From NCBI GenBank assembly GCA_037447655.1, contig JBBHKE010003190.1, positions 303,424 to 367,423 of the forward strand: a stretch of DNA of 64,000 nt, given 5' to 3'. The position numbers were made by a program, and so were the translations under genes. The notes under the pieces are model-generated. The model did no database searches. It worked only from the letters and a program-made list of their open reading frames with translations, and had not been told where the DNA came from. Source of the DNA: Zygnema cylindricum (lineage: Eukaryota > Streptophyta > Zygnematophyceae > Zygnematales > Zygnemataceae). Shown here piece by piece: positions 9,355-24,300 of the stretch (positions are counted from its first letter, which is position 1; each line of letters opens with the position of its first letter).

Positions 9355-12300
9355 GTGAGTTTCTTCACCTCGCTTTGCTCAGGCTTTTCCTGCAAGCTCT
9401 ATCTCCAGGTTTTCCTTTCACACGTGCGAATATTGACTCTGATTGGCTCCCACGAGGTTTCTGCTGCAGGGTCGGCGCTGGAGGCGGTGCGGGAAGCCAT
9501 TGAGAGGAAGGAGAAGTTTCCAGAAATCAAATGCGGCGGTGTTTTCGAAGCTTTCGTTTGCGACGATTCTGGTCGCGTGACGCGAGCGTGAGTCGTTATT
9601 GCCACTGCGTGCACTCCCTGCTGTAACGATTACGCAATGAATTTCGCACTGAAAAACGCACTTATTTTTTATTCAAAGGGAGCTTGGATACTTTGGTGCT
9701 CCGACTCTCTGCTGTAATGAATTTTGCTCCAAGGTGCAAGTTCTGCTCTGAATTCCGCATTGACTTTAGCATTGAGTTCCTTTCGCACGGAATTCCACAT
9801 TGACTCTCGCACTGAATTCTGCATTGACTTTCGCACTGAATTTTTGCAATGAACTCCGTATTCACTTTCGCACTGAATTCCGCATTGAAATCCGCACTGA
9901 ATTTGGCATCGATTTTTGTACTGAGTTCCGCATTGAGTTTCGCACTGAACTCCGCATTGAATTTCGCACTGAATTCCGCATTGAATTCCGCACTGAATTA
10001 CGCATTGAATTCCGCACTGAAATACGCATTGATTTTTGAACTGAATTGCACATTGACTTTCGCACTGAATTCCGCATTGAATTCCGCACTGAATTCGGCA
10101 TTGATTTTTGCACTGAGTTCCGCATTGACTTCCGCACTGAATTGCGCATTGACTTTCGCACTGAATTCCGCATTGAATTCCGCACTGAATTACGCATTGA
10201 ATTCCGCACTGAAATACGCATTGATTTTTGAACTGAATTGCACATTGACTTTCGCACTGAATTCCGCATTGAATTCCGCACTGAATTCGGCATTGATTTT
10301 TGCACTGAGTTCCGCATTGACTTCCGCACTGAATTGCGCATTGACTTTCGCACTGAATTCCGCATTGAATTCCGCACTGAATTACGCATTGAATTCCGCA
10401 CTGAAATACGCATTGATTTTTGAACTGAATTGCACATTGACTTTCGCACTGAATTCCGCATTGAATTCCGCACTGAATTCGGCATTGATTTTTGCACTGA
10501 GTTCCGCATTGACTTCCGCACTGAATTGCGCATTGACTTTCGCACTGAATTCCGCATTGAATTCCGCACTGAATTACGCATTGAATTCCGCACTGAAATA
10601 CGCATTGATTTTTGAACTGAATTGCACATTGACTTTCGCACTGAATTCCGCATTGAATTCCGCACTGAATTCGGCATTGATTTTTGCACTGAGTTCCGCA
10701 TTGACTTCCGCACTGAATTGCGCATTGACTTTCGCACTGAATTCCGCATTGAATTCCGCACTGAATTCGGCATTGATTTTTGCACTGTGTTCCGTATTGA
10801 GTTTCGCACTGAACTCCGCAATGACTTTCGCACTAAATTCCGCATTGACTTTCGCACTGAATTTGGCATTGACTTTCACACTAAGTTCCGCATTGACTTT
10901 CACACTGGAATTCCGCATTGATTTTTACACTGAGTTCCGCATTGACTTCCGCACTGAAATCCGCATTGACTTTCGCACTGAATTCCGCATTGAAATCCGC
11001 ACTGAATTTGGCATCGATTTTTGCACTGAGTTCCGCATTGAGTTTCGCACTGAACTCCGCATTGACTTTCGCACTGAATTCCGCATTGAATTCGGCACTG
11101 AATTCGGCATTGATTTTTGCACTGCGTTCCGCATTGACTTTCGCACTGAATTCAGCATTGACTTTCGCACTAAATTCTGAATTGACTTTCGCACTGAATT
11201 TGGCATTGACTTTCACACTGAGTTCCGCATTGACTTTCACACTGGAATTCCGCATTGACTTGCGCACTGAATTCCACATTGACTTTCGCACTGAATTCCA
11301 CATTGACTTTCGCACTGAATTCTGCATTGACTTTCACACTGAGTTCCGCATTGACTTTCGCACTGAATTCGGTGTTGATTTTTGCACTGAGTTCCGCATT
11401 GACTTTCGCACCAAATTCTGCATTGACTTTCGCACTTAATTCCGCATTGACTTTCTCACTGAATTCGGCATTGATTTCTGCACTGAGTTCCGCATTGACT
11501 TTCGCACTAAATTCTGCATTGACTTTCACACTGAGTTCCGCATTGACTTTCGCACTGCATTCGGCATTGATTTTTGCACTGAGTTCCGCATTGACTTTCG
11601 CACTGAGTTCCACATTGACTCTCACACTAAATTCCACATTGGCTTTCGCACTGAATTGCGCATGGAATTTCACACTGAATTCCGCATTGACTTTCGCACT
11701 GAATTCCGCATTGACTTTCGCACTAAATTCGCATTGGCTTTTGCACTGACTTCCGCACTGAATTCCGCATTGACTTTGGCACTAAATTCGCATTGACTTT
11801 CGCACTGAATTCCTCATACTTTCGCACTGAATTCGGCATTGACTTTTGCACTGAGTTCCGCACTTTCGCACTAAATTCCGCATTAACTTGCGCACTGAAT
11901 TGCGCATTGACTTTCACACTGGAGTTCCGCGTTGACTTTCGTACTGAAGTCCGCATTGACTTTCACACTGAGTTCCGCATTGACTTTCGCACTGAATTTC
12001 ACAGTAAGGTTTTATACCTGGATGCTGCTGTAATGAATTACGCACCGAGTTTTGCACTGAATTTTGCACTGAAAACGCACTAAATTTTTACTCAAATGTC
12101 TGCCTGATGCCTTACAGCATTGTGTTTTCAAGGGGGTCAATTGGGTGAGGGAAGAGGAGAGGAAGGAAGAAGAAAAATAATGAGAAGGCGAGGGGGTAGA
12201 GGATGTGGGAAACAACGGGAGGGGTGAGGGGAGATGGAGGAAAAAAGATAAAATTGGCGGGAAAGAGAGGAGAGAGGAAGGGGGAGAAAATTTACTTGTT

Positions 12301-15300
12301 CGCATTAAAGGAGAGTAGGTAAGGATATCGTTTTGGATAAAGAGAGTCATTCCTCGACTGGTAGCGGAAGGGGGTGCAAGTTTCTCTGTGAGTATATAGG
12401 AAATAGGGGGGGGAGGGATACGAAGAAACCAATGTAATGGGAGGGGGGAGAAAGAAGGAGAGGAGGGACATGAAGAAAATCATGTAATAAGAGTGGAATA
12501 CTTGTGGTTAACTTAGTTGCGATTGGGGGGAGGGGGGGAGAGGGGAAGGAGGAAAAAAAATGATATAGGATGGGTTGCCAATTTTCCTCTCAATATACAA
12601 GACATTTGGGTGGGAGGGAGGGAGGGGGGGAGGGAGGGGGAAAAGAGAGGGAAAGGGGGATGGGGAGGAAGAACTCATTTGACGGCCATAGGGAGGTTGA
12701 CAGGTAGGTGTATACATGTACTCTTTCGATGAATAATTGGGGGGAGGGGAGAGGGACTTTAGGTTCCTTTTCAAGTATATAAGTGTCATGCGGGAGGGAA
12801 GGAGGGGAAAATGAAGGAACTCATTCAACAACAATTTGGGGGAGGTGCTTCGGGGGGGTGGAGTGAGAGGGGAAATGAAAGAACTCATTTAAGGACCACT
12901 GGGGGGAGGTGCAGTGATTTTTTTTGGTTAGGACTGAAGGGAAGAATTGCGGCGGAGATTGGCAACCTCACACAATTGACAGTATTGTGAGTAAACACGA
13001 AGAGGGAGAAAAATACATTTCTTATGGGAAAAGTAAAGGAAAAGAAATGAATAAACGTGGAATTATAGTGAAGGAATCACCCCTGAAATTTGTCGGTTTA
13101 CGTTTGACAAGTGCATGAACGGTTAGGGTGTAATGTGAATCGCCATATCGGCAAATTTTTCGTGTTGAAATGCTGGTTTTGTTCCGTATGTGTGATTCAG
13201 TATGATTTCGTGTGTGTTACGTGGTCCACTGCATGTTAAGTTGCGGTAATTTCTATCTCTGTGCATGACACCGTGTTTCTCTCTTAGTACAGGAGACAAA
13301 CACCGTATCCGTGTTAGTGGAAAAATTTTAGTTAGGTAGATGACTTTAGTTGCGTTATGCATAAGGTTGTGAAATCGGTCTTAGAGTGAAGAATTCTTAG
13401 TAAGAGTGAGGAGTAAAGCTTTTGCTAAAATATGAGTGTATTTTGCCGAACCCTTTGTTATGTAATTTGTTTAATGCTTCAGCTTGTATGATTTTTTACG
13501 TGTCTGCGCACTCTGGTGTGCGAGGACTGTCCTATCATTTTGGTTTGATTTTCTCCAATGACCGGTTGGAGAGTGAGTTAGTGGAAGAGTACGGGAAGAA
13601 GAGGAATAAGCAACACCATCCGGTCCAAGGACTACTCCGGAGCCTGCCGAAAATCCTTCACTCCCAAAGTGTTGCCTCGTAGCCGAGTGAAAAGGAGTTC
13701 AGTTTTGGGAGAGTAACCGCACCTAAGTCAGAGGCGTCACTTCCTGTTGATCGCTTATAAACCCAAAATCTCTCCAGAATCTTATTGTAACCTCCTTTGA
13801 GGACTCACTCCAGCTACCCTACGTGACTCTGATTTCACAAATTTTGCACGTTTTGGATTCCTTGTAGGTCTAGTTATTATCATAATGTGGACCGTCACCA
13901 ATGGTGATGGTGTGCCCAAAACAGTCCTGATTTTTATCATTTGGGGTTGCGACGAACTACGTACAAAAATAAAAAATGTTTGGCCCGAGATAACTTTTTC
14001 GCTTTCGCCTTGGTCTAACAGTTTTTGGCTTAGTACTGTAATCCGTGAACCCCTGCAAAAACAAATCTTTGGCAAAAAATAAATTGTTTTGCATGCGCCT
14101 TGGTCCAAGCTACCAAACACATCAAAAATCACCTTTTTGTTGTTTTTTTAACGTGTGCCCCATCGTCAAAGTCACCGTCAGTGACGTTGACGTTGTCCGT
14201 CTGGTGACGGTGGACGGATCTAGTGTTGAACTTTCAATTGAAACATCATATATTTTATATTCTTATTTTTTTTTTGGGTTTTGCGAATTTGAGACATTTC
14301 ATTATTTTTGTTTCTACACATTTCAATTCAGTTAAGGGAAAAAAAGGGTCGAATCCATCAATAATAATAGGAAATCCTCTCAAAAACTTGTTAATCAATT
14401 TTAGTAAGTGTGACGTTGGATAACTCTGTTTGGGTATCTACAAATGATACATAATTTATTTTACTGGTGTATTGCTTTTCAGATCAACCCAACTGGAAAG
14501 GTATTTGGGGTTGGCATCACAGATTATTAAATGACAATGAATTGAGTGGAAGCATTCCATCGTCTATCGGTCGGCTGACATCGCTCCAATTGCTGTAAGA
14601 CTAGATTATGATAGAAGAATATAATTATATGTGGAACAAGGTAGGACTTTGTTCAAAAATTGGGCTGAAGGCATGAAGAAGGGGAAAAGGGCAAGGGCGG
14701 GGGAAGAGATAGAAAGGGTGAGGGAGAGGGAGAGGGAGGGAGAGAATGAGACGGAGGGAGGGGGAGAAGGAGATGGCGTGAAACCTTGAAAAATTATTTA
14801 ATGTTCAGTTAATTTTTTTATATTCCCTACATCTCACTATGTAGTTGGATATGATGATGAAACTTATCACGGAGCCTTGCGTTGCACATTTCAGCTCGTA
14901 AAGAGGACCGATAGGGGAGGGAGGGGGGTTTCATATCAGATTTAATTTTGAAATCAACTCCACGTGAAATCCATCAATTGCTGTAAATGTAAGGTTGGAT
15001 AAGAAGTCCACTACATCGTCGATCGTATTTGACGTGTATGTTTTTTTCGTCTCTTAAAAAATCTTTTCTCCGTACACACATGTTGGATTGCGGATCTGAC
15101 GGTTGCGATTGAAAGGTAATATTCTCAGCTTACGAATGGTGGTCTTAAATTGAAAATTGGACAAATGTGTATGGAGATTTTTTTTTAAGAGACGAAAAAA
15201 ACATACACGCTATATACGATCGACGGTGTAGTATACTTTCCATGGATGTGTCCTCAAATTTTATTTTATTTTTATTAAGGTTGAATTCATACTAACCAAA

Positions 15301-18300
15301 ACACATTCTGGGCGGGGGTGCCCGTTCTGACAGGTATCTACAAGGTAACAAGTTGAATGGAAGTATTCCATTGTCCATCGGTCGATTGACATCTCTTCAA
15401 TACTTGTAAGAAAATATTCCGACCTAAGCTAATTTTTACTTTAAGAATGGAATGGAGAGGGAGCGCGGAGGGTTTGGGAAATAAAAGTAGGGGTAATAGG
15501 AATATTCTAAATGTTTAAGAAAAAAAAAAGGGTATTTTTAGGGAGGAGGCGATGTTGAAGGACTTCAAGGATTTGGGTTATATTAAAGGGCTATGCTTGA
15601 GAGGTGATTATAATATGGCGCGAATTTTGTATTATTCAATTCTTTTTAGATCTAACAAGACAAATAATTTTATGCGATTTGGTGCTCCACATTTCAAATT
15701 GAAAAAAGAGGGGGGTGTTCAGATCCAATAGGTTCAATTAAAATTCATTCAATTTATGCTTGTCGAATTTTGTCAGTACGATGTAGGATAAAAACACTTT
15801 CTCTAAATACATGAGTTTATACTTGTGTTTTTTTGGCGTATTATCAATTGTTCGACTAACTAGTAGACATTTGGTTGGGGGGGGGTCCATGCTTGGACGC
15901 ACGGTGTCATAGATGGTTATTCTCCAACCAATTGAGTGGAAGCATTCCATCGTCTATCGTCCAGTTGACATCCATATTACATTTGTAAGACAATTGTGAT
16001 TACGACCACTGGTTACTTTTACTTGATTTGAGAACGTGGTTGCTAAATTGGGTTGGACTTGGTTGTAAAATGGAGTTGCTGAATTGAGTAGAACTTGGTT
16101 CCGGTTGTTAATGGGTAGAACTTGGTTTGAAAACCGGTGAATAAATTGGGTAGAACTTCGTTTGAAAACGGAGCTACTAAATTGGGTAGGACTTGCTTTG
16201 AACACGCGGTTGAAAAATTTGGAGGACTTGGTTTGAAAACGGGGTTGCTCAATTGGTTATGACCCGTTTGAAAATGGAGTTTGTTAAATTGGATGTAAAT
16301 TGCTTTGTAAACGGAGTAGTTGGTTTATTGGCACAACGGTTGTATAAAAAAAACGAATCTTACAAAAGGGAGTAAAAGCCAAGCAGAGGGGAGAGGGAGA
16401 GAAGGGCCACACAAGGACAAGGGAGAGAACACCATATATGAGGGAAAAGAAAGAAAATCCAGACAAGGGGGCAACAGTACAAGGGAACATCCCTCCCCTT
16501 ACTAGAGCAATATAGGAGGTGGAAGAGATGGGTCGGAAAAAGCCCTGGAAATCCCTTCCTCACTCTTATTATCCAAACTGTATACCAAAACTGAAGGAAA
16601 TGGAATGAAGGAAATGGAATATACAGAAGGTCAACCAAAAAGGTTGCAGTTGGTTGACGTGACTACTGAGAACTATTCATCTAAAAAGACTCATGTTTTT
16701 AAATACCCTCTTTTTTCAGGACGAATTCCCTTTGTGCGTCAACCTAAAGAAACAACTATAAAAGCCATGGTGCCGAAATTCTTTTTTTTTTGGTGTGGCT
16801 GAGTTCGATGCGTTCAAAATTGTTTTACCTTACGAGCTCAAAATATTGAAAATATACAAGAGCATGCTACAAATTGGTTAAAAAACCATGGAACTATATA
16901 GAATCAGTTGAAGTTTCACAGCACAAAAATCGCTCCATGGCTGACAAGGTACTTGAGTTTCCAAACTTGTTGGTTTGGCTAACATTTTAAAATTGCTGAG
17001 TTGAACTTCTAACAAAGGCCTACAGAGTAGTAAGCCTATAATACGCCTCTAGAAAATCAACAATTATTCTATAGTTCAAATCTCTAATTTTTTTTTGTAA
17101 ATAAAGCTCTAACTTGTCGACCAATTAAAATCAAACGTTTTCACGTTTTATATGGTACGCCGGGCTCGCGTACAATTTTTTTGGGGCGTTTTGCACCAAC
17201 CTCCAGGCATGGCCAGTTGAATGGGAAATTATTCAAGGGCATTTGTTCTGATTGAGGGTGAAGTTCCATTAGGGGAAAAATAAGGTTGCTTACTGAAGGC
17301 CGTACTGTTTCGTATAGTGCCGTGCAAAAAAAAAAATCTGTCACAAAAACAAGGTTACTTAATGACTGATTTGATTCTCCAAGATTATGGGCGTAAACCT
17401 TGACCATCAGATGCAAAATCAAAAACGCCATCGGTTAAACCTTTTTGTTTGCAACAAGTGACTTGAAAGAGGTCAATTTTCAGAGCCTGAACCTATACAA
17501 TTGCGCCTCGTGGAAAAGTTAAAAAATATCCACGATGAACACGCGATAAGGGTGGTACACGTCGCATAGGCCATGTGCCTTCCGCCAAGGTGGATGCGAG
17601 GCCACGGGAAGCCGCGAGAAAATCTTTGACGGAGAATATTCTTTCACGCTCTTTTTGCCATCCATTATCCATTCTGACATTTTGGTAAGCTTTTACAAAT
17701 TTTGAGTTTCGTCCGCCCGTACTGATTTTACTCAATACCTCGTACGCGTCACTTTTTGCCTTCGGTGCTACAGATATTGCGTTCACACTTTGTTGTCAAA
17801 GATTCTTTGTAGATTTGCTGAATCGTAATAGGATAATACGCGGTACCGATCAAAAACTGCCACACAAATAAAAAGTCGGTTACTGACCTGACACAATGGA
17901 ACGAAGGCCTTTAGTTAACGCATTTTTACCTTTACTGACACTGCCTGATGAAACCACGGCCTGTCTAATGGAACCATGGCCTGATACGGCCGAACGTGAT
18001 GGCTCATGCCAATCCGCAGCCTAGTGCGTGTGCGATTCATGCGACAAAAAAATGTTGTTGTTAATTTTGGCCCAAATGAGCCATTCGCATTGGGCGACAT
18101 CTACAACTGCAATTCCGCGTCATCAGACGTGGCTGCCGGCCATTGCAAACAAAAACCGTTGTCGGCTAAAAAGTCAAGTGAAAGTCCACAATAGTAGTTT
18201 CTCTATCCGCTGCTTAGCCCAACATCGTCTCCCAAAAATAAATGCGTGGATCCCTAGGGTGCCATGTGGTCATGGATAGAGCCTCTTGGGAACGGTGTGA

Positions 18301-21300
18301 CACTGTTGAACAGACGTACTGTCGTAAATTGGGCGATTATGTCGAGAGCCTAATGTGGACGATTATATCATTACTCATTAGGGAATCTGTGGGAGGAGAA
18401 TGATGATAGAGGGAGGGAGAGAGAGAGAAACGGAAAGAGGAAGAGAGGAAAAAAGAGGAAGAGAGAGAGAGGTCAAACTCATATTTCACTTTGTAGAAGG
18501 GTTGGGGACAAATTCGTGGGCTGCATTCTGTTAAAATTTGTGGTTGTCAGTTTTTGAGATCCAGTAAAGGTTATGATTATCAATTTTCGTAAGAGCAATG
18601 TTTGGAACAAATTTTTGAGATGTACGTATCAAAATCTAGTACGCAATAGTTTTCTGGTGCATTATCCTTAAAATCATACTAACTAAAAGACTTGTGGGTG
18701 GAGAGGGGGTTGGTGGGATGGGTATGCCCGACTTCATAGATTTCTAGATAACAATCAGTTGAGTGGAAGCATTCCATCATCCGTTGGTCAAATGACATCC
18801 TTGACACAATTGTAAGATTAAATTATGATCTTGCCATCATCTGTTGGTCAAATGACTTCCTTGACATATTTGTAAGATTAAATTATGATTTTTGCTTCTA
18901 TAATGAGTTAGAGTTTGGTTTGAAATTAGGACTAAAGATAAAAAAAGAGAATATTTGGCATTTTCGTTCGTTCAAAATTGTGGTTATCAGTTTTAAGATC
19001 CAGCAAAGATTAAGATTATGATTTTTGTAAATGCAATGTTGGGAACAAAGCTTTAAGATGTACTTGTCAAAATCTAATACGCAATAGCTTTTTGGTGCAT
19101 CATTATTTCAACCACACTAACTGAAAGACAAATGGGTGGCGAGGTGGTTGGTGGGATGGGTGTGTCCAACTTCATAGAACTTTAAGTGGAAATCACTTGA
19201 GTGGAAGCATTCCATCATCCATTGGTCAACTGACATCGTTGACATATTTGTAAGATTAAATTATTTTAAAAATCCAATTTTTTTTCTATAGTGAATTTGG
19301 TTTGAAAATAGGACTAAAGAAAATGAGGAGGTTAATTGACATTTGTTGTTCTGTGACAACAATAGTCATCACAGAAGTAAACAAGCTGAAAGCTCTCATT
19401 GAAAACCGACTCAGCAACCAACTTCAACAAATGAGAAAACACAAAATAGCCACACAATAGATATAAAATTCCACCACAGTGTAGATAATACAACAAGAAA
19501 CACACATGCAAATTTTCACTCAAATATTTTATAAAAACTGAGAAATATTCTCAGATAAAACTATCAAAAACAAAAACAATGCATACAGTTTTTGATACAC
19601 AAGTTCCTTAATCTACAAAATGACTAAGTCCTACTCATATACACTCACAGACTACACTACTGAGTCTGTCATCCAATCAGATGCCTTGTTGAAGTACGGA
19701 GACGTCGTAATCGTACACTACTTTACCTTCTACCTAAACAAACGTGTGTATACCCGGGTTTATGCAAGGTATGTCAGAAATGTGTCGCTCTACATTAAAT
19801 AACTAATTAACAAAAGACAATCCTATGTTCTACCAAATATTTACACCGACTCCGGCCGTACATGCTGAGTCATACAAGATTGACTGTGGTCCTCCTCCGT
19901 TCATATCTATCGGCGGTCTCTGTCCACCGTCCGTACACCGAATTCGGCACCGTAGATGAAGTGTCTCGTGTCTCCGTGGTCCTGAGGTGTATCCGTGAAA
20001 CAACTGCGAATATTCAGGGACGTCTTCACCCTTGTACCGACGCGTGTCTAGGGAGTGTATACATCCGTATACTCCCTACAGTCGTTGTAACATTAAATCT
20101 GGTTCGTACTGAACCGGACTTACCAAACTTACCAAAATTATTCTAAGTCCTGAACTGCCTCTCTCTCTTCACACCCGAGCCTCTCTCTCCTCCCTCCCGA
20201 GGCATAGAGAGCTAAAGCTTTCCAAAACCAACAACATTTTCATTTGTTCAAAATTGTGGTTATCAATTTTTGAGATCCACTAAAGGTTATGATTATCAAT
20301 TTTCATAAATTCAATATTATGAACAAAGCTTTGAGATGTACGTATCAAAATCTAATATGCAATATTTTTTTGGTGCATTATCCTTTAAACCATACTAACT
20401 CAAAGACATATTAGTGGAGAGGGGGTTGGTGGGATGGGTATGCTCGACATCATAGATATCTTAATGACAACCAGTTGAGTGGAAGCATTCCATCATCCGT
20501 TGGTCAAATGGCATCCTTGACATATTTGTAAGATTAAATTAAAAACAAATCCAATATTTACTTCTATAATGAGTTAGAATTTGGTTTGTAAAAATGACTA
20601 AAAAAAAAAAGTGTATTTGACATTTTAATTTCGTTAAAAATTGTCGTAATCATTTTTTGAGATCTAGCAAAGGTTAAGATTATCGATTTTCATAAATGCA
20701 ATGTTGGGAAAAAAACTTTGTGATGTACGTATCCAAAAAAATAACGCAATATTTTTTTTTGTGCATTATCACTTAAACCATACTAACTGAAAGACATACG
20801 GGTGGAGAGGGGGTTGGTGGGACGGGTATGCCCGACTTCATAGATCTCTAAATAACAATCAGTTGATTGGAAGCATTCCATCATCCGTTGGTCAAATGAC
20901 ATCTTTGGAATATTTGTAAGATTAAATTATAAACAAATCCAATTTTTACTTCTATAATGAGTTAGAGTTTGGTTTGAAAATAGGACTAAAGACAAAAGAG
21001 AATGGTATTTTGCATTTTAATTCGTTAAAAATTGTGGTTATCGGTTTTTGAGATGTAGTTAAGGTTATGATTTTCGATTATCGTAAGTGCAGCGTTGAGA
21101 CGTACATATCAAAATCTAATACGCAGTATTTTTTTGAACATTATCATTTAAACCATACTAACTGAAAGACATATGGGTGGAGAGGGGGTTGGTGGGATGG
21201 GTATGCCCAACTTTATAGATCTCTAAATGACAATCAGTTGAGTGGAAGCATTCCATCGTCCATCGATCAAATGACATCCTTGGCATATTTGTAAGATTAA

Positions 21301-24300
21301 ATTATAAACAAATCCAATTTTTACTTCTATAATGAGTTAGAGTTTGGTTTGAAAATAGGACGAAAGACGAAAGAGGAAGGTATTTGGCATTTTCATTCGG
21401 TAAAAATACCCATTTTACTTTTTAGTTTCTTTATGTTCTTTGTCGAAAAAGGAAATTACCTGTGTTCTTTAAGGTTTGTTTGCTATCAATAAACATTATA
21501 ATTTGCCACCTTAATCTCAAAAATCCACATCTTCTCTAAGGTTGGACGAGATAAGAGGAGGAAAAGGTTTGGTTGAGACCCAAGGGAGATCGGGGAGGTC
21601 GTAAATTGGGGGCTTGTCTCCATGGGGTATATCCCCCACAGACGAATAGCACAAAAAAAATGTATATTTCATTTTATTGTAACTGAATTAGGCACTTTAA
21701 GACAAGATATGTCTTATTATTTTTGTTTTACATTTTAGTTTGCAACACTATGTTGATTAATTTTTATAAATGTGATATTGGAGTAGAACTTCATAAGTGT
21801 ACCAAGACCTTCAATAAATTGCATTTGGTGTGTTATTGTTGATCCATGCTAACTTGAAGGAATTCTTGGGGGGAGGAGTTGGTGGGGATGCTCGTTATTA
21901 TAGGCATGCCTATAATAACAAATTCAGCGGCACCATTCCATTATCCATCGGTCAACTAACAAACCTCACACAATTGTAAGAGCAAATTTTGAACAAAGCC
22001 AATTGCTACTTATAGATTTAGGTAGGACATGGGAGGAAAATGGGGCTCAAGGTTAAAGGGGTAGTTTGTAGGTGGAGAAGTGAACAAAGCAACTTCATGT
22101 TTTTATTTTATGTAGTCTATATGTTGAGGTTATTTGTTAAATTCTTGACTTGTATACGCATTGTTAAACGCTGCTTATGGTTTTTATTTGCTTTCAAGAA
22201 AAACAAATCATTGGAAATCAGAGGAAATGTGAGAGGCCGGGGTTGGAAGTTGGTGGGACTGTCGTTTTATTGAAAAATATTACCTCTTCTCTAGTGTTAG
22301 CCAAAGTATCGGGAAGAACGTTCGTTCGACAGCCGGGGGGCCGGGCTGTATATTGGGGGTTTTCTATGATAGATCTGCCCTAAAAACAGATAAGAAGCAA
22401 AGCAACTTATATATTTCATTTGCTACAACTTAGTCGGGTGTAAAATTCAAAACATATTTTAATATTTGCGTTATACATTTTATTACGTATCACTATATAT
22501 GTATATATATCAATATATATATATATATATATTTTTTTTAAATGGTTGGATTAAAACCCCACAGGTGTACGTAAGAGCTCTTACTTTAGTTTCTTTGGTG
22601 TATTTTTGTGAATCCATGCTAACTGGAAGGAATCTGGGGCGGGGGGGGTTGTTGGTGGGGTGGGTATAATATTTTTGGTAGGTATGCCTATAATAACAAG
22701 TTGAGTGGAAGCATTCCATCACCCATCGGTCAACTAACATTCCTTACTTACTTGTAAGACTGGATTTTGAATAAAGCCAATTGTTACTTATAGAATGGGT
22801 TAGGATATGGTTGGAAAATAGGGCAAAATGTCAAAGGGGTATTTAGGCGTTGAATATTTTGCGGCATATATTATTTTTCTTTAACTCACTATCATTCCAC
22901 AAAATTCACTTCAATTCCTAGATTTTTAGTGTAGATAATGAATGTAGTAGTGTGAAAGTATGCACAATCTTGTCTTCACAGCTTAAGTAGTTAATTTTGG
23001 GTACGGTACCCCATCCTCTTTACCTTGTCCTTCCCACGCTCACCTTTTTGTAGCCTCTCAAATATTGTCCTCCTCTTTCATTCGCCATTTTCAATTCCCC
23101 AAAATTTTGTGCACGATACATATATTCCTCTACGCCTGCCTTCTTCTACGCTCGCCTTCCCTTCCATCCCCTCCCCTCCTCGTAGCCTCTCTTTTCTCTC
23201 CTCTTACCTTTACACTGCATGGCATTGTTTCCACCTGCTTGAGAGGCATCCAAGAAGAGAAAGGGAGAGGTGGTTTTTGAACGGGGGAATGGAGAGTGAC
23301 ACTTAGGTGGGAGAGACATTGAGTGGGGTAGAAGATGGTGGCCAAATGACGGAGCAGTAATGAGGCTAAAAGAGGGAGAGAGAGTACCATTCGGAGATAT
23401 AGAGATTTAAAGAGAGGTGGTAGAAGGGGAGATAGAGAATGGTGGTCTTTGGAGGATGAGTGAGGTTGTGTAATGGACCGAAGAAGTCGTGTAAAGAACG
23501 GAGGAGTCATGTATTGGAGGCCCGAAAAACGGATAAAAAAAATCAATTTGTACTATTTATTGTTTATAACTTAATGGGGTTTGTAAAGACGAAACCAGTA
23601 ACGTAATTTTGTGTACCATTTTTTTTGTAACACAAGGAGAAGGTAGTTCTAGTTGCAACTACTCCAATTAAAAATCCATTCAACTTAAAATTTATCAAAG
23701 TTAATATTTATGTCTTTGAATAAAATCACTTCAAGTGTACTTACAAAGAATTTATACTCACTTTTATTTTTGTGTATTATCATTTCAACCTAAGTAGAAG
23801 GAATTTGGGGGGAGAGAAAAAGGTGAAAGAGGAGTGTTTTTAAAGAAATTTATAATGATAATAATGGGATTGGTGGGGTGGGTATGGCCATTTCTACAGA
23901 GATCTAAGTAACAACCAATTGAGTGGAAGCATTCCATCGTCCATCGGTCAGATGCCAAAAATCCAAGGCTTGTAAGATTGACCTTTCAAGTAAACCAAAT
24001 GCTACTTCTAGAAGGTTGTAGGTTAATAAAAAATAAAGGTCGGGGAAAATTGTGGATTGTTGACCAATAGGGCTTAAGATATGGGAGAACTTTAGCATTG
24101 AATCTTCTTTGGCATACGTTTTCTTTCTGTAACAAACTTGTTTTAAGATAAAACACAATTTAATTTGTGGTGACCTATTGTTTTAAAATAAAACACAATT
24201 TAATTTGTGGTGACCTATTGCACAAGAAGCTATAGGCAGGTCAAATTGAGTAGGAAATAATTTTCTCAAAATATCACTTTTTCACGGGGTCTAAATATAA

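Larger units (their letters stand above)
18550..21400 (+). repeat. Five tandem exon-plus-intron units of the LRR gene
   Basis: Exons at 18740, 19178, 20456, 20844 and 21219 sit in units about 375-440 bp long, once the 890-bp solo LTR is subtracted. The introns also match, sharing GAGTTAGAGTTTGGTTTG, ATTGTGGTTATC, GATGTACGTATC and AGGGGGTTGGTGGGATGGG. This is the youngest expansion in the LRR array. Confidence 0.85.

Noticed and set aside
9849-11180. 443-codon frame rich in NSALTFAL octapeptides, and similar frames on both strands
   Set aside because: It is translation of the 24-bp satellite. Because the period is a multiple of three, several frames are open by construction, with no start or domain context.
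12012-12888. Pro/Ser/Leu-rich minus-strand proteins
   Set aside because: Caused by long G-rich runs on the plus strand; no splice or domain support.
17493-17786. 97-codon minus-strand frame as an exon or transposase piece
   Set aside because: No recognisable motif and no splice partners; only its GC-rich composition is unusual.
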